A DNA stretch of 64,000 nt from Aculops lycopersici (taxonomy: Eukaryota > Arthropoda > Arachnida > Trombidiformes > Eriophyidae): NCBI GenBank assembly GCA_015350385.1, contig WNKI01000001.1, forward strand, positions 4,706,451 through 4,770,450, written 5' to 3'. Below the pieces are notes generated by a model. The model did not search any database and was not told where the DNA came from. It saw only the letters and a list, made by a program, of their open reading frames with translations. Below, one piece after another: positions 25,301 through 35,423 of this stretch. Each line of letters starts with the position of its first letter. Position 1 is the stretch's first letter. The translations under genes and the position numbers were made by a program.

Positions 25301-27003
25301 ACTAATCGGCGCTCCTTGCCGTCAGCTGAGCTCACCACACTCATAACCATGTCATTATTCACTATTGGCCTGCTACCTGTCTGTTGTAAATTGCCACTAC
25401 CTCCATCACCATTGCCACTCGGCCCAAGTAGTAGATTAATATTATTCTTGTTCTCGTTTAACGCCCGTTGAATGCTCATCTTATTCTGCATAAAGTTGCC
25501 GCTCATCTCGCTGTTGCCGTTGATTGGATTCTCATCAACGAGATCCATGATCGAGTCCACTTGTTGATTATTTTCAGCCAGTCGATTATTGTTATTATTG
25601 TTGTTGTTGCTATTGATATTATTGCCATCAAACTCAAAGGAGGCGGATGAAGATGAGTCAGTGAATTGCTGGCTTTGTGGACCACCAAAACTAAACACTT
25701 GTTGCTGCTGCTGCTGCTGCTGTTGGTTATTTGTTGGCTTGTTTCTTTGGTTTTGATTCTGATTTTGGTTCAAGTTTTGATTCTGGAACGAGGAAACCAA
25801 ATTGTTCAGATCAAAATTATTCAACAAGTTGCCCATCATGCCACTTTGGCCACTGCCGCTGCTCATTGGCTGATTGCCATTTGCATTTCCGTTTCCGTTT
25901 CCACTTCCACTCTGGCCAACAAACTGATTGCTCGCCTTGGGTTTTGTGCGCTGGCCTTTCGTTGCAGGCGAACTGAGAGGCACTCCAGTGAAGGGAACTC
26001 GGCGCGAGGCTTTGGCGGCTGAGTTAGAGTTTGGCAAGTTCATGTTGTTGTTGTTAAAGTCTGAATTGAATTTTCCTCTACTTCCGGCGCCGCTTGAGTT
26101 TGGGACAAATCGCTGATTATTGCCGAAGCTCATTGAGACCGAGCTAGTGGGCGGCAAGTCGCCTAGTCGTTGTGTTGAAGAAGTAGCCGCCACCGACGAC
26201 GAGCGACCAACACTGGCCATCGAGGATTGCGACGACTCGCCCCGCGGCCGCGAGTTTACAATCATCCCATCGAGACTCATGGAGATGGAGCTCGGCGATG
26301 GCGAGTTGGTGGTCGTTTGCTGTTGGAATTGCTGCTGCTGCTGTTGCTGCTGTAAGTTTGTGGTCTTTGGTGTCGGAAATGGTCGCTGATTTGAAATGGA
26401 ATTGCCATTTCCGGTTGCGCTGGTGGTCGAGCTGGCCGGTTGCTCGCTCGATGGCGAAACCTCGTCCTCAGTGGCGGTAATCGGCGGCATCGTGCTCGAG
26501 GCTGACGTTGTGGTGGTGGTGGTGGTTGTTGTTGATGTTGTTGGTGTTGTGGTGAAATCGTTTATTGCCGACTGACCAACGAGTTGATTGAATGATCCGA
26601 CCATCTGATTAATCTGATCACTTTGAAACTGCCTGTTGCCTCCTGAAGAATCCACCTCGCTGCCGGCACCTGAAGTGGCGATTGCCGACAGGCTGCCTGT
26701 AGTTGGTGTTGAAACTGGAGCGGACATTGAATCACTGTCCACTTGCTGCGAGTTGCTTAGCCGCTGCTGTTGCTGGATCCTTTGCGAGACCATGGATTTA
26801 CCATGGTCTCTGATCTGGTAGAAGGGAACTCCGTCAAATTTTGAATCCAATCTCGAGCCCGCCGATCCTTTGGTGCCTTGTTGTTGCGCCGCCTGAGCCA
26901 CTGAGCCGCCAGTTGGCGTGGCGAGCGTAGCGATGCCGACGACGCAGGTAAGCAGCAACAGGCTGCCGGTGCTCGTGGCCAGCTGGTTAAGTTTGATGCC
27001 CAT
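22378..27003 (-). CDS. Giant CPAP1-type chitin-binding protein (1541 aa, single CBM14 domain)
   Basis: This is a secreted cuticular protein of the 'analogous to peritrophins, one domain' type, in one uninterrupted exon. The N-terminus has a signal peptide (hydrophobic SLLLLTCVVGIATLA at about 14-28). Residues 30-1200 are low complexity, with Gln, Asn, Ser and Thr runs and (Asn)n and (Gln)n tracts. One CBM14/peritrophin-A domain lies at about 1226-1283, preceded by the typical lead-in PGEPQLDYPIYSSPPNTSFSC. Within it are GYYAD, QCQTFHIC, FLCPNGTIF and FVCVWWWQVDC, giving the cysteines and aromatics for chitin binding. A Ser/Thr-rich tail of about 250 residues follows. CPAP1 proteins bind chitin in cuticle or tracheal lining; most are a fraction of this length. 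The start ATG at 27003 directly precedes the signal peptide. Confidence 0.85.
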   Translation of the reverse strand: MGIKLNQLATSTGSLLLLTCVVGIATLATPTGGSVAQAAQQQGTKGSAGSRLDSKFDGVPFYQIRDHGKSMVSQRIQQQQRLSNSQQVDSDSMSAPVSTPTTGSLSAIATSGAGSEVDSSGGNRQFQSDQINQMVGSFNQLVGQSAINDFTTTPTTSTTTTTTTTTSASSTMPPITATEDEVSPSSEQPASSTTSATGNGNSISNQRPFPTPKTTNLQQQQQQQQFQQQTTTNSPSPSSISMSLDGMIVNSRPRGESSQSSMASVGRSSSVAATSSTQRLGDLPPTSSVSMSFGNNQRFVPNSSGAGSRGKFNSDFNNNNMNLPNSNSAAKASRRVPFTGVPLSSPATKGQRTKPKASNQFVGQSGSGNGNGNANGNQPMSSGSGQSGMMGNLLNNFDLNNLVSSFQNQNLNQNQNQNQRNKPTNNQQQQQQQQQVFSFGGPQSQQFTDSSSSASFEFDGNNINSNNNNNNNNRLAENNQQVDSIMDLVDENPINGNSEMSGNFMQNKMSIQRALNENKNNINLLLGPSGNGDGGSGNLQQTGSRPIVNNDMVMSVVSSADGKERRLVMMARDTLEALQKYAAQQVALNNNNNNNNNNNLNSNSNENVNANANKNFIGQNLNSIQNNNQNINKIKSSGTKISGSSGGGLQQQSAQSTSGTGNNQNQNLNQRAQDSSLITGPANWWPTNSWQQQQQQQQNPTTTLSPLISTGGNQQVELKQTTTTVSPLMLNSFNSQSITTTQSPQSMDTVTQQNNMDFNGFNSNATTGPTLSSSTSGSGGDQSFREVSVSSLSPNSNVDSSTSFFDNSLATTTATSPTTTTTTTSRPFVSQQTGSKTGKSNNGQKSSAQAGGQRQNGNNSSPSSASKVNKNNAKSNGQFASSGLVLSNSTFTGSGRSPQVSGKSGSKSISSQSQSQSSGKTRNSSGKKSSSSGGSSGSNAHNNSKLSTSTATGSSRSPSSFNRSDGSSSSSNKINTSSKQRSGNSPRPPAANVNTGGNSGTGSGSSLDSGLSGNSVVTQQPGRSNQPQQVANKDSEKQRSPGGQQQQVGSGKSQDQAQRQQVSSEDSGADGGATSSGLVMQSLSAGKDEQQAQQQQQLAKSTPSTTTTQSSSTSGLQNQMEAMTDGDSMGMSMGFGNGMENAIDKQLDDLERGMGGLAGGQMMAGPPGRLPSGRGSGGTSESTSGGRQQQELGSGGSTLEGLRNSIPGEPQLDYPIYSSPPNTSFSCAQQSCPGGYYADMESQCQTFHICQSDGRFDTFLCPNGTIFSQQHFVCVWWWQVDCRQSLSYFKLNDGIYCNAAFAPPNVLMSSSAIATDSPLANQATRVPSNMAQGSQAPSSDAANNKSSGGGSRTTSGSSMSSSPSSSSSSSSLMMADKEDEITSGFSSTPSSASNSIDGSSTQPIGGDNNSDVSSSRQTGGSGGSASGNNSRNTGRFSTSFSSSDSATDDSVTPSAGSSLSSSSNPISSTDLSTPSSSTELTSSGFSTDATGDGGQQNSNTNQLNSRQSQQQQQRRPIEDQLGEAELNQQQQQQLELLARRA
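26786..26810. repeat. Perfect 10 bp inverted repeat inside coding sequence
   Basis: GAGACCATGG, a 5-base spacer (ATTTA) and CCATGGTCTC lie in the 5' part of the CPAP1-type coding region, in the codons for RDHGKSMVS. It would form a hairpin in the mRNA about 200 bases after the start codon. It may be coincidence. Confidence 0.6.
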
Positions 27004-28432
27004 AGCTGGAAATTAAGAAAGGAGTTTTTCAGTGTTAAGTGGGTGAATGGAGATGTGAGCATGAAAGAAGAGTTAGTTGTTGAAATGGCGCTGTTGTTGT
27101 TGAAATTTAAACGGACCAACTCGAGTTGATCGATTGGATCAATTCCTCATCTCCACCCTTGCAACTTTCTCACCATCTCATCAATGGGCTCCTCAATGCT
27201 CTCGGTCGCTGCCAGACAGACTGTCTAGTAGGCTGGAGTGGTTAGCGGCACTGGCAAGCTAGCTAAGCTCCTCCGACTTCCGGCAATCTGAGTCCAGCTG
27301 CCGCCATTGAACTATTAGCGCGCTCCATTGAGATTCTGTGAGTGAGGGGGTGTTACTGGGATGGCGGACTTTCACTCAACAGGTGCCAGGAGTGGTGAGG
27401 ATAAGTATCAAGTGGCCAGCTTCCGTTTTCCGCATCACGCAACGAGTCACGCGACTAAAAGATGAGAGCACATTACAGCTTCAGCCTGGTATACAAAACA
27501 ACTTGCCCCTGGATTCTGGATTATTCTGAACAGTAAGCCACCGCCAGTTTCATTACCATCCAATTCCAAATCAGACAACTTGTGACCACTATCGAGATAT
27601 CTTTCTCACTCTTACACATACACACTTGCACACACAATCATAGATGACCGCAAACTTGAAACCAAACTAACACTGGTTTCCTCCATCTAGATTAGCTCTC
27701 AAGTTATAACACAGAACCATGCGGCAAGAACGGAATTCAATGAATCTGCCACCTTTTCCCACTTGAATTAACGAGCAAACTCCAATCGCGCGCACAACAT
27801 AACGCAGGCAACACCATCAACAAGTGGCCGTGTGATCCTCGCGCAGATGAAAGTTTTTCTCTTGCAAAATGTGAGCTTGTGTGCAGGATGTTAATTAGAA
27901 AGCTGGGCGCGCGAAATTTGGCACTATCTGTCTTCGTCGTTATCCAACACCACTAGTTTTGTCGCTTTGGCTTTTGCTGTTGTTGTTGTATTTTGTGTCC
28001 ACCAAGCATATCCACCTGTTAGCCTTTTCGCCCCGTGGCCACACTCTCTGCTCGGTCGCCGGGTAGACAGGTAAGTTGAGGTGAGCAGCCAGGAGCAGTG
28101 CTAAAACAATGGGAGTCAGTGGTAGTGGCAAGATGCACAGAGAGGAGATAGGTAGAGAAAAATGGACAGGCCAAGCGAGAGCAAGAGGCTAGCGCTGACA
28201 CAAAGTAAACTGGAAGCGCGCGATTTACTCTCACCGTCTGGTCAATAAAAACCACACGACGAAGTTAATTAATCTGCTGCTCTTTTTCCAGCCACCTTGC
28301 CATCTCTCTCTCTCTCTCTTTCTCTTTTCTTTACGTTCGCCGGACTCGCCGTCATCGTAGTTGTAGTAGTCGACGTCGAGTTTAATTTAGTTCGGTTCAG
28401 TTTCAATGGGAATCAACTAGCGAGAATCAACA

Positions 28433-28452
28433 AGAGAGAGAGAGAGAGAGAG
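28433..28452. repeat. (AG)n microsatellite
   Basis: About ten AG units followed by a run of G. Non-coding. Confidence 0.85.
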
Positions 28453-30567
28453 GGGGGGTAAGTTAAACGCGGGATCAACCGAAAAAGATTTGCTTTCTCT
28501 TTGTGGTCTTGTGAGCCCGCAAGTTTGGGACGCGCGACGCAAGAACGAAGAACTCACGCGATACAATAATGATAATTGTTTGCCTTTTGCTCCGCCGGCC
28601 ATCTCCTTTTGCTTCACTAGCGGACTGCCAGCGCCACTTGTTGCTGAGTGTGTGAGCTATTTAGTCTGGTAGTGAGTCGTCTCCAGTCGTTGGCTCATCG
28701 CACTCAAATGAGCTGACGTTTTTGTTGGTGGTGCATTGCAAAACAAAAGACAATGATTACCAAATGAGCAGCAATGCAACGCTTATTACGGCGACCACAA
28801 TCGCTCGCATTAGATTTGAACTCTCGGCCAAATGGACAGTGAAAGTGAGGAGCTTGGTGGTGGTTGTGGTGGTGTCCACAGTAACAACGCGTAATGAGTT
28901 TGATCCCTAAGTCGAGATGAGCTCACCTGTGCGCGCATTGAAATTGAGCTCTTAGGTGGGAGACAAAGGATTAGGCAACTTGCTCGTTTAGTAATTGATT
29001 CCCTAGACCGCTCACCCTTTGTCGCCGAACCAGTGGTCATCTTTTGGCCGATCTCTCGCTCGACGCCCACTCGGCGGCGCAATATGAACTTTCACTGTTG
29101 GCATTCAATCAGCTACCTGTTGCTACCTTTACCTGCCCATCTTCATTGGCTAGTGCTTACTAGTGCGCACGGCCAGCGTCACTTTGACGCCGGAAGTTGA
29201 AGGGCGCTGGCTAGCTAGCCTCCAAGATGTTATGCTAGTGGAGGTGGATGAGATCTTCAAAAATGGCGGCCGAACGCTGATTGAGCCGTCAAATCCGCCG
29301 ACCAGGGACAACAGTGGCTCAGCAACAGCAGACGCATTGGCCACTGTTGGCCGGTCAGCTGGCCAATTGATTAAATTGATTTTTCAGGTAAGCAAGCGGG
29401 CATCTAACTGTACAGTCGACTGGTCGGCAAGTCGAAGGGTTCAATTAGCTACTTGGTTGGCCGGCGAACACAATTGTTCTTGCAAGAAGCTTGGCGGCAG
29501 CCAACTGAGGTGAGAGCCGGACAGGAAATCAATTTTGGCGGACAAGCACTGTGACGAAGTGGACTCCAGTCTATCTGCCTCAGTCCGAGAGGAAGGAGTA
29601 GGTAGCTAAATGGATAATCAGTAACCGAGCGGCAGCGGCGATACGAGAAACAAACACTGGCCAACAGGTTGGCTAAATAGCCGGCGCAAACACCTCTCTC
29701 TCTCTCTCTGCCTGCTCTGAAGCTGCAAGCGGCCGACCGGCAGACGCCATTGTGATCGCACACATCGGCTGGCCTCCAATCGGCTGGCCACTGGCCGTTC
29801 GGCGGACGGGCGGCCAGTGATGCGGTAATGTAAGCGCCAGCTACTCAACAGCAGTCCGTAAGCAGCGTAGGCAAAAAGGCAAAGCAGACGGGCAGCTAAT
29901 TAGACGTTGACCAGTGACTCGATGGCCACTTCAAGAGCAACATGGCCACACTCAATGGCAACAGGTAGCCATGGACCACTGTGAGTCGGTCATTCAGGTG
30001 AAGTTGAGTGGCTGGCGGGCGCATTAGCGCAACTCGCTTGTTACGCTAATACAAACGCCCGCTAGTTAGCTGCTTGCTGTTTGCTTGGCCACCAAACTGA
30101 CCGACCGGCTGGCTCATTATGACAATTCACTTTCACTGCGATTCTTGTTCTCGTGATCCTGTTCCGCAACCGCAATCGCAACCGCCGCCGCCACCGCCAC
30201 TGCCACCGCGTAGTTCAAGGTAAATTGCAGCCAAGATTCCTGAAACCGCCGCAAAAAGTTGGACTGACCGTCGCCGCATCGAGGCAACAAACAATTTGCA
30301 TCTTGGCGGCCACTTTGGCCACTAGCACACCACCACCACCACCATCAGCAGCGGCGGCGGCGGCGGCACGAGTACAATGGCGCTGGCCATTGTGTTCCAA
30401 TGCTCGAGTCGGTGGCTAACTTCTGCCCGCCAACTTTCGGCTAATGCTACTGGCAAGCACTTAATGGGTATCATTACGCTCGTCCGATGATTTGTTACAC
30501 TAAATCGCAACTATTCCACATTTTTAGCACCCCTTCTTCTTCGCGCAACCAGCTCCAGGTAGCGTAA

Positions 30568-30598
30568 CTCCTCTTGTGCACTAACAGCACAAGAGGAG
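30568..30598. repeat. Perfect 12 bp hairpin
   Basis: CTCCTCTTGTGC at 30568-30579, a 7-base loop, then its exact reverse complement at 30587-30598. No gene is nearby. Confidence 0.7.
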
Positions 30599-33500
30599 AA
30601 GCGCAACAAGTGGGAACTGCAGGCCAACTTGTTGGCTGTACGAACGAGTTGGCGAGCTCACAAACACAACGAGCTTAAAGCCAATTGGCGGCATTAGCAC
30701 CACTAACAGTGACAGTAGGAGTAACAGTAACAGTAACAGTAACTGTAGCAACAACCACAACAAAACAGTTACACTAAAAGTGAGAGCAATAACAACAGGG
30801 GAAGCAGCGGCGGCAACATCAAAATTTAAATGAAAGCGTAAACCCCACTCCAAGTGCCTAAGTGGCTTTCAGTTGCTGCTGTTGTTGGTCCGCCATGAAG
30901 CAAAATGTTGAAATTTCGCTCATGTGTCCTCAACAACCACCTGTGTGCTGTGTGCGCAATTTCACGGTGCCCGGATGAATCGTTTAGCGTCGCGTTGCTC
31001 ACTTCCGGCGTGCACCTCTCGTCATGCGCTCGAATGGCTTCTTCAGAGGCTTCGTAAAGTATACCACCGTTTGCCTTTGCTGGACAACAGTGATTAAAAT
31101 TTAAACTTGCTCCTCATTGAGTTAGAGGCAGAGACAGTCGAGCGAGACGGACAAAAGTCATGTCACAAGCACAGGCAACAAGTGGTTCGTTTAGTTGCAG
31201 GACCAGATTGCTTCGTTTCAATCGTTTCGCACTGAGAGGCAACACAGGCTTGGCGCCAAGTCTATTATTTTACACTCAAATGAGAGCGCCAACAAAACGG
31301 TTGCCGCCTCCTTTCAACGGAAACTCAATGATGTTCATTAACACAGTTATTTGTGTTCAGTAACCGGAAGTTGTTTGAGCTTTCATAAGTAGCGCTCGTC
31401 TAATCTGCATCATTTGCAAATGTTACAATATTTTTTTTGAACAGAAAAATTGTATCAACTGGCGCGACATTAGGTCATAACTCTGATTCGCACTTGTTCA
31501 TGGTACTTACCTGCAGACTTTCTACTTGCTTTCGTGATGAAGTTTTGTGTGTGAATAATTTCTAATTTTTAATTTTTCTACCCAACAACCTAAACTCTTG
31601 TGAATGTCTTGGCCTTTGATGTAAGTGTTCTTCTTCTTCTTCTTCTTTCTGATAATAAACTAAACCCTTTGCTCATATTACTCGATGCGAGATGGAGACT
31701 CAATCACTTAGTTGGATGGCGAGGGATCTTTGGTCATGTCGCTTGATGATCTGAAAATCGACTGAATGAGTGAGCGAATGATAAAAACTAACAACAACTA
31801 GTAGCTCGTAGTGACTGGTGGCTACTTCGACTGATGGCGTGAAATAAATCGCGCGCAACTCGCACTCTAGCCTCTCTAGCAACAGGTAGCTTGCGGTCGG
31901 ATCTAGTTTTGCTTCTTTTCTCGTCGTTGTTTGTTCGTATCACTGACTCTCGTTTAACTCTCTTTGTCTAGCTAACTTGCTATCGATTCTATCCAACAAC
32001 AAGACACTCGGAATACAACCACCACAAATCTCTCAATGGCGGTGGACTTATTTGCGGCTGCTTGGTGCTCTGACGCCTAGATGCTCATGCTATAATATCT
32101 CAGAGCAACAAGTGGTGATTCGGTGCCGGCAAAGGTACGCTGGGTGAATGCTACGCTTTATGTCCCTCTGTCGGGTAATGTGTGAGTGTGTTTTTCTATC
32201 TGTCTTTCCGACTTCCAATTGCATATGGATTTACTATGATGAGCTGGGGCTAGAGGCTGAGGCTGGCCAATGCTGTTATGTAAGCGGCACAAACACTCAT
32301 TGTAATAAGCGACTTTTTGCGCCACTTGCATTCAGCTCACCTTCTTTCTACAGGTAAATCAGGAGGAGGGAACGAAGGGGGATACGAGCACGAGTTAGCG
32401 TAACTTTCACTGGTTAGCTAGTACCTTTGACCACAACGACGACGATTATGATAACGATGATGCCGCCACTTGTTGCCGTTGTCTCACCATGGAGCTTCGC
32501 TCGGCGCCACTAAGGTCGGCGCGTTTGTTTTGGTCAACTACGCAGACGCAACCTGTGAATGAGAGCCACCCCACCTGAGGATTGCGCAACTTCCGCCAAG
32601 CAATGGGTAAAGGGAGAGAGCGAGCGCATAATACAAAGACGGGCAAGTGTCCATTGTGTGCGAAAATCCATTGCGCATCCACACCCATAAAAATTGGCCA
32701 CTTTCACTGCTCGTTCCATTGAAACCCTTGTGTTGTTGCCCGCAAAAGGGTTGCGCATGCGCTACTCTCACTGGGAAAAGGAAATCTTGACACGCCCGCA
32801 AGCGTTCAAGGGTGGGAGTGTCTAAAATTAACCCGAACTCGCTCCCTTCACCCTCGAGAGGAGGAGGCGGCGACAGAGAGGAAATTTGCATGTGTGTTGA
32901 TTTAGATGCCACATGACAGCATCGATTGCCGAAAGTGACGCTGCTTAGCTTTGCAGCCTTTCTCGTTGTCGATTGTGGCCACTACACAAACTACAGCTAA
33001 CCTGACTGCCTGCCTGCCGACTTCGCAGTCCATTAATCATCTCAAGTGGCCAGCAAAGTGATCTGAAACCACCAACGAGCATACGGCGTCGCCGACAACT
33101 AAGACGACGACAACTCAAACGTCACTCAGTCCGTCTGCCGAGGATTTGTATGATGCTCGCATCATCATAAATTTAGACTATCCGATGGTGCGAAGGCATC
33201 AATTTTCCCTTGTAACTGATTGCTCACTTCCAGGTTAGTTTGTTAGACGGCTGGTGTTACCTTGAGCAGTCGGGGGAAGAGACTAAAAGTACAAGTAACT
33301 TTTTCCTGTCCAACTCTCAAAGTTATCCATTGTTTTGGATAACTCTGTCCAGTGATCTGTAGGTTTTTTTGGTCGCGGATTTGTGAAGACAGGAGAAGTT
33401 GAGGAGATCTAGTTTTTGCGCTGCCGCGGTAATTATCAATTACCGACTCACCAATCGACCGGCTGACTCACTGACTGGCGTGCGATTGTTTGAGTCGGCT

Positions 33501-34277
33501 CATGATTTGATTGACTCGTCAGAAATCTGAGAGGACAATAATGCGGCGCCAATTTGCAAAAGTTTTGGAAGCAGGTGGAGCCAATGAGAAGTGGCGAAGA
33601 CTGGTTTAGCTTAGACTGGAAACTTCCGGCGTGGAATTTTCCACGAGGAGGTTAGCTCTTCGCTCGCTTCATAAGAGGATCGGGGTGATCAACCGAGTTG
33701 CTTGTTGCTGTTATTTCTTGATTCTTCTAACCAAGCCTCCCTTTATTTCCGGTCGATATAATGATCGGCTCACGATGGTGATGCAAACATTACCTTGGTC
33801 TTCATCGATCCGAGGACTTTCAATTTGTGATAAGGTAGGCGCGCAGAAATAGAAATTTTGCACTCGCTCGCTTTCTTCTCTTGCAAGCTCCAGCTTGTTG
33901 CACTGCTTTTTGGAGAGAGAGTTGCCAGGTAATAATGAGAATAAGCAAAGGAGAGGAAAAACTCAATGGAAACCGATCGGCTCGGAATGAATGGTCCGCA
34001 TCGTGGTCGTGTAAATACACTACAACATAGAGAGCCGGCGAGCTAGCAAGCGAGCATCCGGGCGGCCAATCAGCGGCGGGCTGGCCAAACTCCCAGGTAA
34101 TCGGATTGCCAGCGCGGTCGCGTTAATGGGAGACTCGGCAGCTAATCCGCGTCGACAAGCGCAAAGTCTCCAGAGGAGCGAGGCTAGCTGTCTGGCCGTG
34201 TTGGCTGACCGGACAGCTCAGTGCGCTATTTCGGAGTCTTGAGGAGGGAGTCAAGCGGGTCGATTGTGAGCGGGAGG

Positions 34278-34294
34278 GAGAGAGAGAGAGAGAG
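34278..34294. repeat. (GA)n microsatellite
   Basis: Eight GA units, with a second simple repeat, (TGAG)7, at 34411-34438 just downstream. Non-coding. Confidence 0.8.
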
Positions 34295-34410
34295 CGCGAC
34301 TATGGCGAGGCGCAACAAGTGGCGCCGAGGATGCCGGCTGAGCTGGCAAATTGACGCCATCGACAAGAGCCAGCCGGCTTTGGATAAGTGAGCAAATGAG
34401 CACGAGAGAG

Positions 34411-34438
34411 TGAGTGAGTGAGTGAGTGAGTGAGTGAG
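34411..34438. repeat. (TGAG)7 microsatellite
   Basis: Seven perfect TGAG units in the gene-free region. Confidence 0.85.
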
Positions 34439-34700
34439 ATCTCTCCTGCGAGCGGACACTCGTTAGCCGGCCCGCCGTTGCCCACAGTTTTGTTAGGTGG
34501 CCAGGTGAGCAACCTGTTGCGTCGAGTCCGCCACTCAGGATCCATACGCAAGATGAGCGAATCGAGTCGACGGGGGGAAAACTACGTTACGGTGAGCAAC
34601 GAGTTTAAACTTTAAAGTGAAAAAGTCCACTGCGATTGTGAAGGAGTTAGTTTGAAGAAAGCGAGAGGGAAAAAACAAACAAACAAACCAATGGACAAGA

Positions 34701-34716
34701 CAGCAGCAGCAGCAGC

Positions 34717-34778
<62 letters not shown>

Positions 34779-34779
34779 C
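34701..34779. repeat. Compound microsatellite (CAG)5(CAA)21
   Basis: Five CAG units run directly into 21 CAA units. No flanking protein-like frame is seen, so it appears non-coding, though the same triplets encode the Gln runs in the neighbouring genes. Confidence 0.9.
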
Positions 34780-35267
34780 GAGGAAACTGCGGCTCAATTC
34801 AAATTAAACTGCCGCCACTGCCACTTTTGCAGCCAATGAATCGACTGGCGAGCCCAACGAGTTAACAGTTTGGATGGTTAGTTGTTCATTTGAGAGTGGA
34901 AGTGGCAGTTGCTCATTTGTGTTGGCGCCTTTGTTATGCTTATTGAAGTTTGGCACTAAGTCAATACTGATATTTCAAGAAAAACACTGCCACCACGACG
35001 GCGAGTTGATGAACTGAAATTAGATTGTTGCTTTTATTCATCGCCGCTATTACATCATCATCATCCACAACGACGAGAACGAGAACGTTAATGCGGCCAA
35101 ACCGAAGGCGAGGGCAGCGAGAGACTGAAATATGATCGCACCTGTTGCTCTGGTTGCTGCTGCTGCTGCTGCTGCTGTTACCGCTGCCACTACCCTCACT
35201 AGTGGCCCCTAAGGGTTCGACGCCCATAAGCCACCATTTGTTTTTGCTCTCCTTTGCCTTGCGCTTT

Positions 35268-35273
35268 TTTATT
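35268..35273 (-). promoter_or_regulatory. Candidate poly(A) signal of the RR cuticle gene
   Basis: AATAAA on the minus strand about 150 bases past the stop codon at 35424. Confidence 0.45.
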
Positions 35274-35423
35274 CGACATGCAAACAAACAAACAGATCGA
35301 CAAACTAGCTCATTTGCCTAGACTTCCTCTTTGGCCAGAAACGAGAGCGACTCGCTCCGTCAAGTCACCTGTGAAAGAGCTCACTTCGAGGAGCAATTTG
35401 TACCTGTTGCCCTGCTATGTGTT

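Larger units (their letters stand above)
27004..35423. other. 8.4 kb gene-free region
   Basis: No ORF on either strand has recognisable or compositionally protein-like content. It contains the promoter flank of the CPAP1-type gene at its left end. It also has GA, TGAG and CAA microsatellites, a 12 bp hairpin (30568-30598), CAACAAGTGG copies (27828, 28634, 30604, 31176, 32106, 32466, 34313) and ACTTCCGG copies (27286, 29190, 31001, 31364, 33622). The density of short transcription-factor-like motifs suggests regulatory DNA, but that is inference. Confidence 0.5.
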
